Shown here: positions 1 to 7,518 of the stretch, one piece after another | Numbering within the stretch: the stretch's first letter is position 1 | Layout of the letters: every line of letters starts with the position of its first letter | Origin: JAUPTX01 sp964550665 | GTDB lineage: Bacteria > Patescibacteriota > Minisyncoccia > Phycocordibacterales > CSBR16-119 | Reading direction: 5' to 3' | Assembly: GCA_964550665.1 (NCBI GenBank) | Contig: CAZJZW010000002.1 | Coordinates: 1 to 31,661, forward strand | DNA: 31,661 nt | Made by a program: the position numbers and the translations under genes | The notes under the pieces: generated by a model | Told to the model about the DNA's origin: nothing | The model's database searches: none | The model's input: the letters and a program-made list of their open reading frames with translations, nothing else

Positions 1-356
1 TCGTAACAGGTTACCAATCCAGCGTTGGAAACCGTCGTATCTTTGGTCATCCAATCATCGATATCGCTATCACGGTAGGCGAAACCTTTCTTGAAACAGT
101 CGGCCGTTTTCACAGCCGAGAAAGATGGCATACTGATACCAGACTTCACGATCTTCAGGAAAGTAGTGACTACTTTTTTGACGGGAGATACTTTTTCCCA
201 GTCTATTTGCTCTTTTCGGAGAAACAATCGGAGATTCTTCATCCAATTTACTCCATCACTTCCTGTCAGTTTCTCAATGAGGTCCACGAGAGTTGCGAGA
301 TAATCTTCTCGAACTGTCACGAGTAACCTTACGATTTTACCGAGCATGTTATCCAT
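1..356 (-). CDS. Hypothetical protein, N-terminal part (runs off window edge)
   Basis: An open minus-strand frame begins at ATG 356 and is still open at base 1, giving about 118 residues. It starts MDNMLGKIVRLLVTV, has a middle motif LTGSDGVNWMKNLRLFLRKE, and ends in GFAYRDSDIDDWMTKDT. From memory this layout (MDNxxGK, then LTGxxGxxW, then FLRKE) resembles an uncharacterised protein of roughly 200 residues that recurs in several copies in Parcubacteria; I cannot check that here. A strong promoter at 480-509 lies upstream. The leader of about 117 nt holds a hairpin, and there is no clear Shine-Dalgarno sequence. The second ATG (345-347) is an alternative start. Function unknown. Confidence 0.7.
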   Translation of the reverse strand, partial: MDNMLGKIVRLLVTVREDYLATLVDLIEKLTGSDGVNWMKNLRLFLRKEQIDWEKVSPVKKVVTTFLKIVKSGISMPSFSAVKTADCFKKGFAYRDSDIDDWMTKDTTVSNAGLVTCY

Positions 357-366
357 GGTCAGATTT

Positions 367-440
367 GTGTTGGTTATACCGGGCATTATGCCACAGCTTT
401 TAACCTTCTTTTCTAAAAAAGCTAAAAGCTATGGCAAAAC
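367..440 (-). other. Leader hairpin with AGCTTTTAGCT-type repeat words
   Basis: Within the leader of the gene starting at 356, the minus strand reads TGCCATAGCTTTTAG and, further on, TTAAAAGCTGTGGCA. These two segments pair with each other (roughly 389-436), so the transcript can fold into one long hairpin before the start codon. The same AGCTAAAAGCT words recur near 2410 and 31225-31630. Confidence 0.5.
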
Positions 441-479
441 AATTTTAATCCTTAGATTTTAAGGAACTTTTACCTGTAT

Positions 480-509
480 ATTATAGCACAAATTATAGCT
501 TTTTGTCAA
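480..509 (-). promoter_or_regulatory. Sigma-70 promoter for the gene starting at 356
   Basis: On the minus strand, TTGACA (509-504), an 18-base spacer ending in TGC, and TATAAT (485-480) give consensus -35, extended -10 and -10 elements. The same arrangement precedes the two large surface-protein genes at 25691 and 27932. Confidence 0.85.
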
Positions 510-538
510 GCTAAGGTTTATCACCTACATATTAAAAA

Positions 539-584
539 CAAAAAACTAAATTGTATCGATATATCGATACAATTTAGTTTTTTG
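539..584. terminator. 46-bp perfect palindrome, terminator after rluA-type gene
   Basis: Two 23-base arms (539-561 and 562-584) are exact reverse complements with no loop bases, ending in runs of A and T. It lies 15 bases past the stop codon of the pseudouridine synthase and, read on the minus strand, is followed by TTTTTTG and TTTTTA. It fits a Rho-independent terminator that can work in both directions. The central ATCGATATATCGAT could also bind a dimeric protein, but nothing else supports that. Confidence 0.7.
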
Positions 585-599
585 ACTTAATGAACAGCT

Positions 600-1436
600 T
601 TATAATTTAGAAATTAAATTTACAAAATCTTCCGGAAAGGGCGCTTCAAAAGTCTTTTTACCATTTTCTGGTATCTCAATAGTTAAACTTCGGGCGTGGA
701 GAGCGACTCTTTCAAAGCCTAAAACATAAGGTCTGTTTTCTGCATACAGAGTGTCGCCAACTATTGGATTATTTAGATATTTCATATGAACTCTGATCTG
801 GTGAGTTCTTCCAGTTTTCGGTCTGACTTCCAAAAAGACAAATTTCTCTCCATCTTCCTCAAAACGTGAAAGAACTTTGTATTCTGTAACAGCTTCTCGA
901 AGCTGACCTCTCGCGCCTCGTGTCGCACTCCACTGTCTAAAATCTTTTCCATTCCTCCCTATCGGCGCATCTACTATCCCCTTATCATTTTTAATATTTC
1001 CCCAGACAACCGTGTTGTAAACTTTTTCTACATTTCTATTTTGGAATTGTTCTTTCAGAAAAGAAAAAGTGTCTTGGTTTTTTGCGAGGATAATCACACC
1101 CGTTGTTTCTCGATCAAGCCGGTGAACTATTCCTGGTCGCAGAATAGTTATAAAGTTATCATGTTGAAAGTCATAAGGCTCTTTATCTCCATCAATTCCT
1201 TTCTTTATAACTTTATGACTTTCAACTTGGAGCTTCATGGGTTCGCCAACGTTTTCCATTTCTGGATATTTCTCTAATACCAAGTCACACAAGGTTTTCT
1301 CTCTTGCTTGCCCCGCATCTGCGTGGGTCTTTCCGTCCGCCTTTTTAAGGCGAGACAGGTCACCATGAACAACAAGCCCTGCTGGCTTGTTTAGAACTAA
1401 TACATTTTCATCTTCGTAAATGATTTCTGGAAACAT
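600..1436 (-). CDS. RluA-family 23S rRNA/tRNA pseudouridine synthase
   Basis: A 278-residue enzyme expected to isomerise uridine to pseudouridine in rRNA or tRNA. It opens directly with the catalytic fold (EDENVLVLNKPAGLVVH), so the S4 RNA-binding domain found at the front of RluD-type members is absent. Residues 100-110 carry RPGIVHRLDRE with the catalytic Asp near 108, and GRTHQIRVH follows later. Residues about 26-47 (SRLKKADGKTHADAG and flanks) look like an insertion relative to the family; its DNA resembles repeat words near 18015. A TATAAT box sits 8 bases before the ATG, overlapping the stop of the upstream M50 gene. Substrate position cannot be told from sequence. Confidence 0.93.
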   Translation of the reverse strand: MFPEIIYEDENVLVLNKPAGLVVHGDLSRLKKADGKTHADAGQAREKTLCDLVLEKYPEMENVGEPMKLQVESHKVIKKGIDGDKEPYDFQHDNFITILRPGIVHRLDRETTGVIILAKNQDTFSFLKEQFQNRNVEKVYNTVVWGNIKNDKGIVDAPIGRNGKDFRQWSATRGARGQLREAVTEYKVLSRFEEDGEKFVFLEVRPKTGRTHQIRVHMKYLNNPIVGDTLYAENRPYVLGFERVALHARSLTIEIPENGKKTFEAPFPEDFVNLISKL

Positions 1437-1445
1437 ACTTAAAGA

Positions 1446-2069
1446 TTATATCTGCATTCCTGTTATTAATTCAAAAACAAAATAAATAACCGGTGAGATA
1501 AATTTCCAAAGGAAAAATATAAAGAAAAGTAAAATAAATAAAGAGTACTTCGTAGAAAAAGATTCTAGTTTTCTACCATAGTTTCCTAGAAAAGAAAAAA
1601 GTATTTTAGATCCATCAAGCGGTGGAATCGGAATTAGATTAAATACTGCCAAAACAATATTTAGAAGTACAACTATTGAAGCCAGACTTATGAAAGATGG
1701 TCCGAGTATTCCGGTAAAAACAGAAAGTCTTATTACAAGACCGAAGAATAGGGCGATTGCTAAATTAACTAATATCCCAGCTGAAGCCACCCAAATAACA
1801 CCCTTCTTTTGGTCTCGCAGGTTTGCTGGATTATATGGAACCGGCTTTGCCCAACCAATCAAAAACGGAGCATTGCTAATAACCAATATAAGCGGTAGGA
1901 TAACCGAACCGAATGGATCTAAGTGTTTTAGAGGGTTTAATGTTAATCTCCCTGCATACTCAGCTGTTTTGTCCCCAAAATAAAGGGCAGCATAACCATG
2001 CGCTACCTCGTGTATTACCACAGACATTATAAGTACGACTATATAGAAGATTGAATTTAGGTCTTGCAT
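1446..2069 (-). CDS. Site-2-protease-family (M50) membrane metalloprotease
   Basis: A 207-residue integral membrane protease of the zinc-dependent M50 family, the short rhomboid-like form lacking a PDZ domain. HEVAH at residues 20-24 is the HExxH zinc site. NLIPIPPLDG near residues 144-153 provides the third zinc ligand, Asp152. Several hydrophobic segments surround these motifs, consistent with cleavage inside the membrane. The start at 2069 (MQDLNSIF) is preferred over a longer open frame, because the extension would run back through rpmB on the other strand. The gene diverges from rpmB with only 33 bases between the two starts. The natural substrate is unknown. Confidence 0.9.
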   Translation of the reverse strand: MQDLNSIFYIVVLIMSVVIHEVAHGYAALYFGDKTAEYAGRLTLNPLKHLDPFGSVILPLILVISNAPFLIGWAKPVPYNPANLRDQKKGVIWVASAGILVNLAIALFFGLVIRLSVFTGILGPSFISLASIVVLLNIVLAVFNLIPIPPLDGSKILFSFLGNYGRKLESFSTKYSLFILLFFIFFLWKFISPVIYFVFELITGMQI

Positions 2070-2102
2070 GTTTATAACCCATATGATAGCATAAGGAAAC
2101 TT

Positions 2103-2345
2103 ATGGCAAAAACATGTCCAATAACTAAAAAAACGCGCAACGTAGCTGGAAAATACAGTAACCGTGTTCGTGCTACACAATTCAACCCAACAGGCACAAG
2201 AATCCAAAAAGTAAACCTTCAACGAAAGAAGATTTATGTTCCAGAAACAGGTCAAACAATCAGACTTGAAATCTCAACAAAAGCTATCAAAACGATAAAC
2301 AAAAACGGGGCATTCAAAACACTCAAGAAAGCAGGGATTATCTAA
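2103..2345 (+). CDS. rpmB: 50S ribosomal protein L28 (bL28)
   Basis: An 80-residue basic protein beginning MAKTCPITKKTRNVAGKYS, typical of bL28, a component of the large ribosomal subunit. The start at 2103 is chosen over an upstream in-frame ATG because MAKxC is the conserved family start. AAGGA lies 7 bases upstream as a weak Shine-Dalgarno, one of the few in this window. TATGAT at 2082-2087 is a possible -10 box. A clean terminator follows at 2378, so it is probably transcribed alone. Confidence 0.95.
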   Translation: MAKTCPITKKTRNVAGKYSNRVRATQFNPTGTRIQKVNLQRKKIYVPETGQTIRLEISTKAIKTINKNGAFKTLKKAGII

Positions 2346-2352
2346 TAGCTTA

Positions 2353-2431
2353 TAGTGATTAGTGAATAGTTTCTAGAGAAATCCGCCGAAGGGCGGATTT
2401 CTTTTACCTAAAAGCTGGAAGCTAATCACTA
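2353..2431. repeat. 10-bp inverted repeat bracketing the rpmB terminator
   Basis: TAGTGATTAG at 2353-2362 and its exact reverse complement CTAATCACTA at 2422-2431 flank the terminator. They belong to the short AGCTAATAG/TAGTGAATAG-type words scattered through this window (also near 15480 and 31225). Confidence 0.6.
2378..2405 (+). terminator. Rho-independent terminator of rpmB
   Basis: GAAATCCGCC (2378-2387) pairs with GGCGGATTTC (2392-2401) around a GAAG loop and is followed by TTTTA. Confidence 0.9.
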
Positions 2432-2439
2432 GCCACTCT

Positions 2440-3297
2440 TTATTTCCTCCATATATTTATTCCATCTGTTTGAAACGTTATTGTTCCCTCTTTAGAAGTT
2501 TCAAGGATTTCTGAGCTAACTTTTTTTAAATTATCTAAAACGCTTACATGAGGGTGTCCGTAACTATTGTTGTAGCCTGCTGAGATAATGGCAACATCGG
2601 GAGTAACAGCTTCCAAAAATAAAAGACCTGACGAAGTTTTTGACCCGTGGTGACCAGCTTTTAAAATGTCTGCATTTAATAAATCGCCGTCAGAATATAC
2701 TAAAATATTTTCAATTGCTTTTGAGGCATCACCCGTTAATAAGAAGCTTGTATCTCCATAGACTAACCGACCAACAATCGACATATCATTGGTTTCTTTG
2801 AAAGAAAAATCTTTACTTGGCGCTAACACTTGAAAATAAACTTTTTCTTTTTTATCTAAAATAATAGACAGACCCCTAATTGCCTGCACATAGTTTGAAC
2901 CTTCGAAAGAAACTCGTTCCATTAAAGAAAGATAGGTGCCCGTATCACCTTTTTTACCATTGTCGATATAATGCATAACCTCAAACCTATCAAATATTTC
3001 AGGAAGTCCACCGATATGGTCGCCATCTGGATGAGTTGCAAGCACAATGTCTATTTTTTTATCTTGAAAACTGATCTGCTCTGAAAGAGCTGAAAGTACA
3101 GAACTGTTTTTACCACCATCAATCAGTAACTGTCTACCGTTTGGTGCTTCGATAAAAATAGAGTCCCCTTGCCCAACATCAAGAAAAGAAACGGTTAGAA
3201 ATCCAGTAGAAACTTTTGGAATATACGTCCAAATAAAAATATTCACTCCGGCAAGAATAAATATAAAGACTATTAAAATTTTATGATCTTTCTCCAC
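2440..3297 (-). CDS. ComEC C-terminal part: metallo-beta-lactamase-fold protein
   Basis: A 285-residue protein with one N-terminal membrane segment (about residues 8-27) followed by a metallo-beta-lactamase-fold domain. The metal site motif THPDGDHIGG and AGHHGSKTSSG are those of the extracytoplasmic ComEC C-terminal domain, thought to act on incoming DNA during natural transformation. It begins with GTG at 3297 inside the end of the upstream ComEC membrane-core gene (17-base overlap, different frame), so translation is probably coupled. A single longer ComEC gene is the usual arrangement; here the break falls exactly before the last membrane segment. A frameshift, natural or sequencing error, would give the same picture. 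Confidence 0.9.
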   Translation of the reverse strand: MEKDHKILIVFIFILAGVNIFIWTYIPKVSTGFLTVSFLDVGQGDSIFIEAPNGRQLLIDGGKNSSVLSALSEQISFQDKKIDIVLATHPDGDHIGGLPEIFDRFEVMHYIDNGKKGDTGTYLSLMERVSFEGSNYVQAIRGLSIILDKKEKVYFQVLAPSKDFSFKETNDMSIVGRLVYGDTSFLLTGDASKAIENILVYSDGDLLNADILKAGHHGSKTSSGLLFLEAVTPDVAIISAGYNNSYGHPHVSVLDNLKKVSSEILETSKEGTITFQTDGINIWRK

Positions 3298-4744
3298 TGC
3301 TTTTAATTTTATAATGTTTATATAAAATCCAAAAGATGAGTGTATAAATAATCAAAACTAAAAATATTGAGAAGCTTCTCACTTCTATAGATGAAAAAGA
3401 TAGCGCCGAAAAGGTTTTAACAATAAATATTTCAAATTTTAAAAGCAGGTTTGAAATAAAACCAAAAGGCATCGCCAAAGTTTCTGATAAAAGACCAATA
3501 ATTCCAGTAATGAAACCAAAAAACATTGTCGTCGGAATAAGTGGTAAGACAATAAGGTTCGTAATCGGCGCGATAAGAGAAAGTGTCCCCATTTTATACA
3601 AAATAAAAGGAAGAACAAAAATCTGGGTAGCGATCGTCGCCGAAGCTATCTCGCGAAGTCCAGCTTTTTTCGGAAGCCACATAAAATATTTTTCAAACAA
3701 CGGAGAAAGATAGATAAGACCGATGGTTGCCAAGAAAGAAAGTTGGAAAGAAAGATCAAAATAAAGAATATATGGATTTTGCAAGACCATTAAAAATCCG
3801 GCGATACAAAGCGCTCTTGATATATTGAATGCGTTACCTGTTGCCCGAGCAATGAGCGCTAATATCGCCATCACGCTCGCCCGAAAGATCGTAGCCCCTG
3901 CTCCAGTCATCAGCGCAAAAAAGACTATTGAAAATGATCCGACTGTAATACCGAGCGTCAGGGGTAAAAAAGATAAAAATCTCATGATCGCTTCAGCAAT
4001 AATCGTCACGTTATACCCGGACAAAACAACAATATGAACAAGTCCGGTATCGACGAAATTTTGTTGCAACTCCTGACCCAAGGATTGTTTCGTCCCAAGT
4101 AAAAGTCCTCCCAAGAGTGAACTTTGTGGTGGAGGAATAACAGATTCTATAGTTTCAAGAAACTTATTTTTTGTTTTTAGTAAAAAATTTATAAAAGTAT
4201 TTCCATGAGAAGAAGAAACAAAAGAAACTTTAGCAAAGGATATAGTGTAGTAGATACTATCTTTTGATAAATAATGAATGTAATCAAATTCTTTACCAAT
4301 ATCTGTTTTAAAGTTTTCTGGTTTTTGCAGTGTTCCAGAAACTTGGAGTAAATCTCCGTAAGTAAATTCTGGATAGAGCTCCGTACTAACCAAAACCCGA
4401 ACATTTTCAAATCCAACCACAAGTCTTTGACTGTTCTCTCTTCTGTCAGGTTCACGTAACACAACTCCTTCAAAAGAAATTTCCTGCTGAACCAAGTCGT
4501 CAAAAACATTTTTCGGCTCACGCACATCTTTATAGTGATAACGAAATATCCCGAGCAAAATACAAATGAGAGAAATAGAAATAAATAAGATATTTTTATT
4601 TTTTATAAACAAAAAACCAAGAAGTAAAATAAAAGAAACGATTCCAAATATCCAAAAATACAATGTTGGTACAAACAAAAACGAGCGCATAAAAACGCCC
4701 GCTAAAAAAGAGAAGATGCTTATAAAAATAATTTTATCCCTCAT
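3281..4744 (-). CDS. comEC: ComEC/Rec2 membrane channel (competence), N-terminal part
   Basis: A 487-residue multi-pass membrane protein. It has N-terminal membrane helices, then the soluble OB-like DUF4131 region (about residues 70-170), then the Competence domain with LLGGLLLGTKQSL and VHIVVLSGYNVTII. It corresponds to the channel part of ComEC that moves single-stranded DNA across the inner membrane. It ends in a hydrophilic tail just before the metallo-beta-lactamase part, which is encoded by the overlapping next gene. It starts 5 bases after the RNase H stop, so rnhA and both comEC parts form one operon. Confidence 0.92.
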   Translation of the reverse strand: MRDKIIFISIFSFLAGVFMRSFLFVPTLYFWIFGIVSFILLLGFLFIKNKNILFISISLICILLGIFRYHYKDVREPKNVFDDLVQQEISFEGVVLREPDRRENSQRLVVGFENVRVLVSTELYPEFTYGDLLQVSGTLQKPENFKTDIGKEFDYIHYLSKDSIYYTISFAKVSFVSSSHGNTFINFLLKTKNKFLETIESVIPPPQSSLLGGLLLGTKQSLGQELQQNFVDTGLVHIVVLSGYNVTIIAEAIMRFLSFLPLTLGITVGSFSIVFFALMTGAGATIFRASVMAILALIARATGNAFNISRALCIAGFLMVLQNPYILYFDLSFQLSFLATIGLIYLSPLFEKYFMWLPKKAGLREIASATIATQIFVLPFILYKMGTLSLIAPITNLIVLPLIPTTMFFGFITGIIGLLSETLAMPFGFISNLLLKFEIFIVKTFSALSFSSIEVRSFSIFLVLIIYTLIFWILYKHYKIKSSGERS

Positions 4745-4749
4745 GTTTA

Positions 4750-5457
4750 TTAACTAATCCATTCTTTGATAGTTTTTTCTTCGTCTTCTTTTGAAAGTGT
4801 TTTCTTGAATCGTGCTTTTTTACCTTTCACCCTAGCTTCACATTCGCCCCACGTTGCGTGTTTTTCTACTTTTCCATCGATCATACTTATGTACGAATAT
4901 GCTTTAGCACTTGATTTAGACTTGGCTTTTTGTAAATAAGCTTCTTCGTTTTTACTCATATCTAAAAGATTTACAGAATAATCTTTTAAATCTCCTTTAA
5001 ATAGAGGGATTTCTTTTCCACGAGCAAAAGAATTGGCGATCACATCAACTCGTTCATTCCCTGCGATACCAACATGACCTTCAACATGTTTCCATTCGAT
5101 CTCTTTATCTTTTGTTACATTAATCAATTTTTGCCATAGGTCTTTATTTAAAACATCTGTTTTATTTTTTGTTTTCCAATCGTTTTTCTCCCATCCAAAC
5201 ACCCACTGTGTAATTCCGGTGATGGTGTACTTTGAGTCAGAATAAACGGTAATAAGCCCATCTGGAGCATTTTCCAGAGCTTTTATGATAGCCATCATTT
5301 CCATCCGATTGTTTGTTGTCTTATCCTCTTTCCCAGCAAGTTCAATAACTTTTTTTGAAGTCTCATCGAAAACGACGGCTCCCCAACCACCAGGACCAGG
5401 ATTACCTATCGCTCCACCATCGGTAAATATTTTTATCTCTTGTATATTTTGTGACAT
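4750..5457 (-). CDS. rnhA: Ribonuclease HI with C-terminal viroplasmin-like domain
   Basis: A 235-residue RNase H1 that cuts the RNA strand of RNA-DNA hybrids. TDGGAIGNPGPGGWG, NNRMEMMA, YSDSKY and GNERVD supply the D-E-D-D catalytic residues in order within the first 150 residues. The last 50 or so residues (KAYSYISMIDGKVEKHATW, then EARVKGKKARFKKTLS) resemble the small hybrid-binding/viroplasmin domain that usually sits at the N-terminus of such enzymes; this is inferred from the W/C/VKG/KK pattern. ATG 5457 is chosen because TACAAT (5470-5465) ends 7 bases before it, so the transcript would begin at the start codon. The ATG at 5466 overlaps the -10 box. It leads the comEC operon. Confidence 0.92.
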   Translation of the reverse strand: MSQNIQEIKIFTDGGAIGNPGPGGWGAVVFDETSKKVIELAGKEDKTTNNRMEMMAIIKALENAPDGLITVYSDSKYTITGITQWVFGWEKNDWKTKNKTDVLNKDLWQKLINVTKDKEIEWKHVEGHVGIAGNERVDVIANSFARGKEIPLFKGDLKDYSVNLLDMSKNEEAYLQKAKSKSSAKAYSYISMIDGKVEKHATWGECEARVKGKKARFKKTLSKEDEEKTIKEWIS

Positions 5458-5464
5458 TAAAGCC

Positions 5465-5493
5465 ATTGTACCAAAGAAAAAGACCAGTTTCAA
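5465..5493 (-). promoter_or_regulatory. rnhA-comEC operon promoter, leaderless
   Basis: TTGAAA (5493-5488), a 17-base spacer and TACAAT (5470-5465) lie on the minus strand, 7 bases before ATG 5457. The -35 box lies inside the terminator hairpin of the preceding gene. Confidence 0.75.
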
Positions 5494-5501
5494 AACTGGT
5501 C
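5473..5501 (-). terminator. Terminator overlapping a stop codon and the next promoter
   Basis: GACCAGTTT and AAACTGGTC (arms 5493-5501 and 5482-5490) pair around a 2-base loop and are followed by TTTTTCTTT on the minus strand. The upper arm contains the last codons of the small membrane protein, and the TGA stop (5492-5490) lies in the hairpin. Confidence 0.85.
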
Positions 5502-5741
5502 ATGAATGTGAGCCATCTGCATGGTTTTATTGAAATTAGTGTTTTGTTTTTTAGTTCTCTTACTGCGTGAAAGGGTGTTCCTTATGTGTGTTTTCACCTG
5601 AGAGAACAAGCGTGGCAAACTAAAAACAACATCGCAAATCTTCAAAAGCAGAAGAATTATCTCCGCCAAGAAAATAAAACGAATTGCTAACAAAAAGGAC
5701 AAGACTAGTGCAAACAGAACGAGAAATGGTATGTGTTCCAT
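5490..5741 (-). CDS. Small membrane protein, unknown function
   Basis: An 83-residue protein starting MEHIPFLVLFALVLSF. The first 45 or so residues are almost entirely hydrophobic (one or two membrane helices). The rest is a basic cytoplasm-type tail (RSKRTKKQN) ending in a His/Met-rich stretch. ATG 5741 is preferred over an in-frame ATG 27 bases upstream because a promoter (TTGAAG, 17 bases, TGC-TATTGT at 5787-5759) places the transcript start between them. It lies just downstream of recJ but is probably transcribed separately. No recognisable family. Confidence 0.6.
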   Translation of the reverse strand: MEHIPFLVLFALVLSFLLAIRFIFLAEIILLLLKICDVVFSLPRLFSQVKTHIRNTLSRSKRTKKQNTNFNKTMQMAHIHDQF

Positions 5742-5758
5742 GTCGCAGATTTTTAAAT

Positions 5759-5787
5759 ACAATAGCACCCCTTTTAGGAAACTTCAA
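5759..5787 (-). promoter_or_regulatory. Promoter for the small membrane protein
   Basis: TTGAAG (5787-5782), a 17-base spacer ending TGC, and TATTGT (5764-5759) on the minus strand. The -35 box overlaps the last codons of recJ. Confidence 0.6.
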
Positions 5788-7477
5788 CAATCCGAAGTCT
5801 TATCTCCTCTTTCCAACCAAATGTAGATTTTTCTATATGGGCTTTTAGATTTATCTTTTTTCCATCTCGGACGTGGTCTGGCAAACTATCGAACGACTTA
5901 AAAAACTGAATAGCTTTTACTTCTCTACCTTTAGAATTTTCAAAACACAGCTCTATGTGTTCATTATTTTTACCAAACGTTCTCACTTGTTTAACTAAAA
6001 TATTATCAAAAGCAAAAACTGGTTTCGGATTTGCTACACCAAAAGGAGCGAGCATGTTTACTTCATTCCAAACATCTCTTGTAACTTCGTTTATGGATAG
6101 ATGAGCATCTACTAATACTCCTTTATCTGAATCAATAATTTTTTTGGTACATTTTTTATACGCATCTTCAAGACGTTCTCCTAGGAAATGTATCTCTTCT
6201 CGAGAAACAGAAAAACCCCCAGCCATTTCGTGCCCTCCAAACTCGAGCAAACTTTTTTCTGGTAAAAGAGCCATCATATCAACTAGGTTAACTTCTCCGG
6301 AAGACCGACACGATCCTTTTATAATCTCACCTCCTTCAAGCCCCCAAACAAATGATGGCTTTTTATATTCATCAGTAATCTTCCCTGCTACAAGTCCTAA
6401 AACTCCTGCTCGCCATTTCGTGTCACCAATAAAAATAACCGAACTTTCTTCTTTCCGAGATTTAACTTCTTTATGAACTGTTCGCATCATCGTCGCCACG
6501 AGAGTTTTTCTTTCATCATTTATTTTCGTTAAATAATCTGCATATTTTCCAGCGTCAGCGTCATTATCCGCCGCCAAAAGATCAAAAGCGAAACGAGGGT
6601 GATCCATTCGCCCAGCTGCGTTAAGTCTCGGGCATATTGTAAATGTTACATCTTCGTCCTGAAGAGATTCTGGTTTTAGATTTGTTTTTCTAAAAAGTTT
6701 CAAAAGTCCAAGTCTTTTTGTTTTCTTTAAAACTTTCATTCCGTAGTATGCAAAAACCCTATTCTCCCCAACCAGTGGAACCATGTCAGCCAGTGTCGCA
6801 AGACCCACCATATCAAGTAACCATTTTTCATATCCATCTGGTATCTCAAATTCTTTTCCGTGTCGCTTTAGAAAACCTTGAACAAATTTAAAGGCCACTC
6901 CAGAACCACACAACATGTCATAAGGGTACGAATCATCTTTTTGTTTTGGGTTTAAAATAAAAAGCGCATCTGGAACTTTTTCTTGTGGTTGGTGGTGATC
7001 AGTGATTATCACATCCATCCCGAGGCTTTTTGCATATTCTGTTTCTTCGACAGCAGTAATACCGAGGTCGAGCGTTATCAAAAGCTTTACTCCATTATCT
7101 GCAATCTGTTTGAGCGCCTCCATATTCAAGCCATACCCTTCTTTATGTCTGTCAGGAATATAGATTTCAAAATTTGTATATTTTATTTTTTTAAACAAAT
7201 CGTTCATTACAACAGCACCTGGAATACCGTCACAATCATAGTCAGAATACACAACTATTTTTTCATTATTTTTTATTGCTGTATAAACTCTTAAAACAAC
7301 ACCTTCCATATTCAGCATTAAAAATGGATCATGAGTGTCATCTTCATATGAAGGAAACATAAAAGCTCTCGCCTCTTCTTCTGTCTTTATACCTCGATTA
7401 AAAAGCAACCTTCGCAAAAGTGGAGAGTAGCGAGCAAGTTCTTTATCAAATTCTTCAGGTATTTCGGCGATTGTCAT
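5774..7477 (-). CDS. recJ: Single-stranded-DNA-specific exonuclease RecJ
   Basis: A 567-residue 5'-3' single-stranded DNA exonuclease used in recombination and mismatch or base excision repair. The DHH catalytic domain is complete: YSDYDCDG (residues about 78-84), DLGITA, TDHHQPQ (DHH at about 160-162) and CPRLNAAGRMDHP. The DHHA1 domain follows with GGHEMAGGFSV, and the C-terminal OB-fold region ends the protein. Length is typical. TAGAAT preceded by TGG ends 6 bases before ATG 7477, with no Shine-Dalgarno sequence, so a leaderless mRNA is likely. It diverges from the HIT gene. Confidence 0.95.
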   Translation of the reverse strand: MTIAEIPEEFDKELARYSPLLRRLLFNRGIKTEEEARAFMFPSYEDDTHDPFLMLNMEGVVLRVYTAIKNNEKIVVYSDYDCDGIPGAVVMNDLFKKIKYTNFEIYIPDRHKEGYGLNMEALKQIADNGVKLLITLDLGITAVEETEYAKSLGMDVIITDHHQPQEKVPDALFILNPKQKDDSYPYDMLCGSGVAFKFVQGFLKRHGKEFEIPDGYEKWLLDMVGLATLADMVPLVGENRVFAYYGMKVLKKTKRLGLLKLFRKTNLKPESLQDEDVTFTICPRLNAAGRMDHPRFAFDLLAADNDADAGKYADYLTKINDERKTLVATMMRTVHKEVKSRKEESSVIFIGDTKWRAGVLGLVAGKITDEYKKPSFVWGLEGGEIIKGSCRSSGEVNLVDMMALLPEKSLLEFGGHEMAGGFSVSREEIHFLGERLEDAYKKCTKKIIDSDKGVLVDAHLSINEVTRDVWNEVNMLAPFGVANPKPVFAFDNILVKQVRTFGKNNEHIELCFENSKGREVKAIQFFKSFDSLPDHVRDGKKINLKAHIEKSTFGWKEEIRLRIVEVS

Positions 7478-7483
7478 TTTCCA

Positions 7484-7492
7484 ATTCTACCA
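7484..7492 (-). promoter_or_regulatory. Extended -10 element of recJ, leaderless
   Basis: TGG-TAGAAT on the minus strand, with 6 bases between the -10 box and ATG 7477. No convincing -35 box. Confidence 0.6.
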
Positions 7493-7503
7493 CACATAAA
7501 ATA

Positions 7504-7512
7504 TGTTAAAAT
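7504..7512 (+). promoter_or_regulatory. Extended -10 element of the HIT gene, leaderless
   Basis: TGT-TAAAAT is followed after 6 bases by ATG 7519. No convincing -35 box. Confidence 0.6.
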
Positions 7513-7518
7513 TGAGCC

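Noticed and set aside
91..303. A plus-strand open frame of about 70 codons near the window start
   Set aside because: It lies opposite the minus-strand gene (1-356), which has a promoter and a family-like protein pattern; the plus-strand frame has neither.
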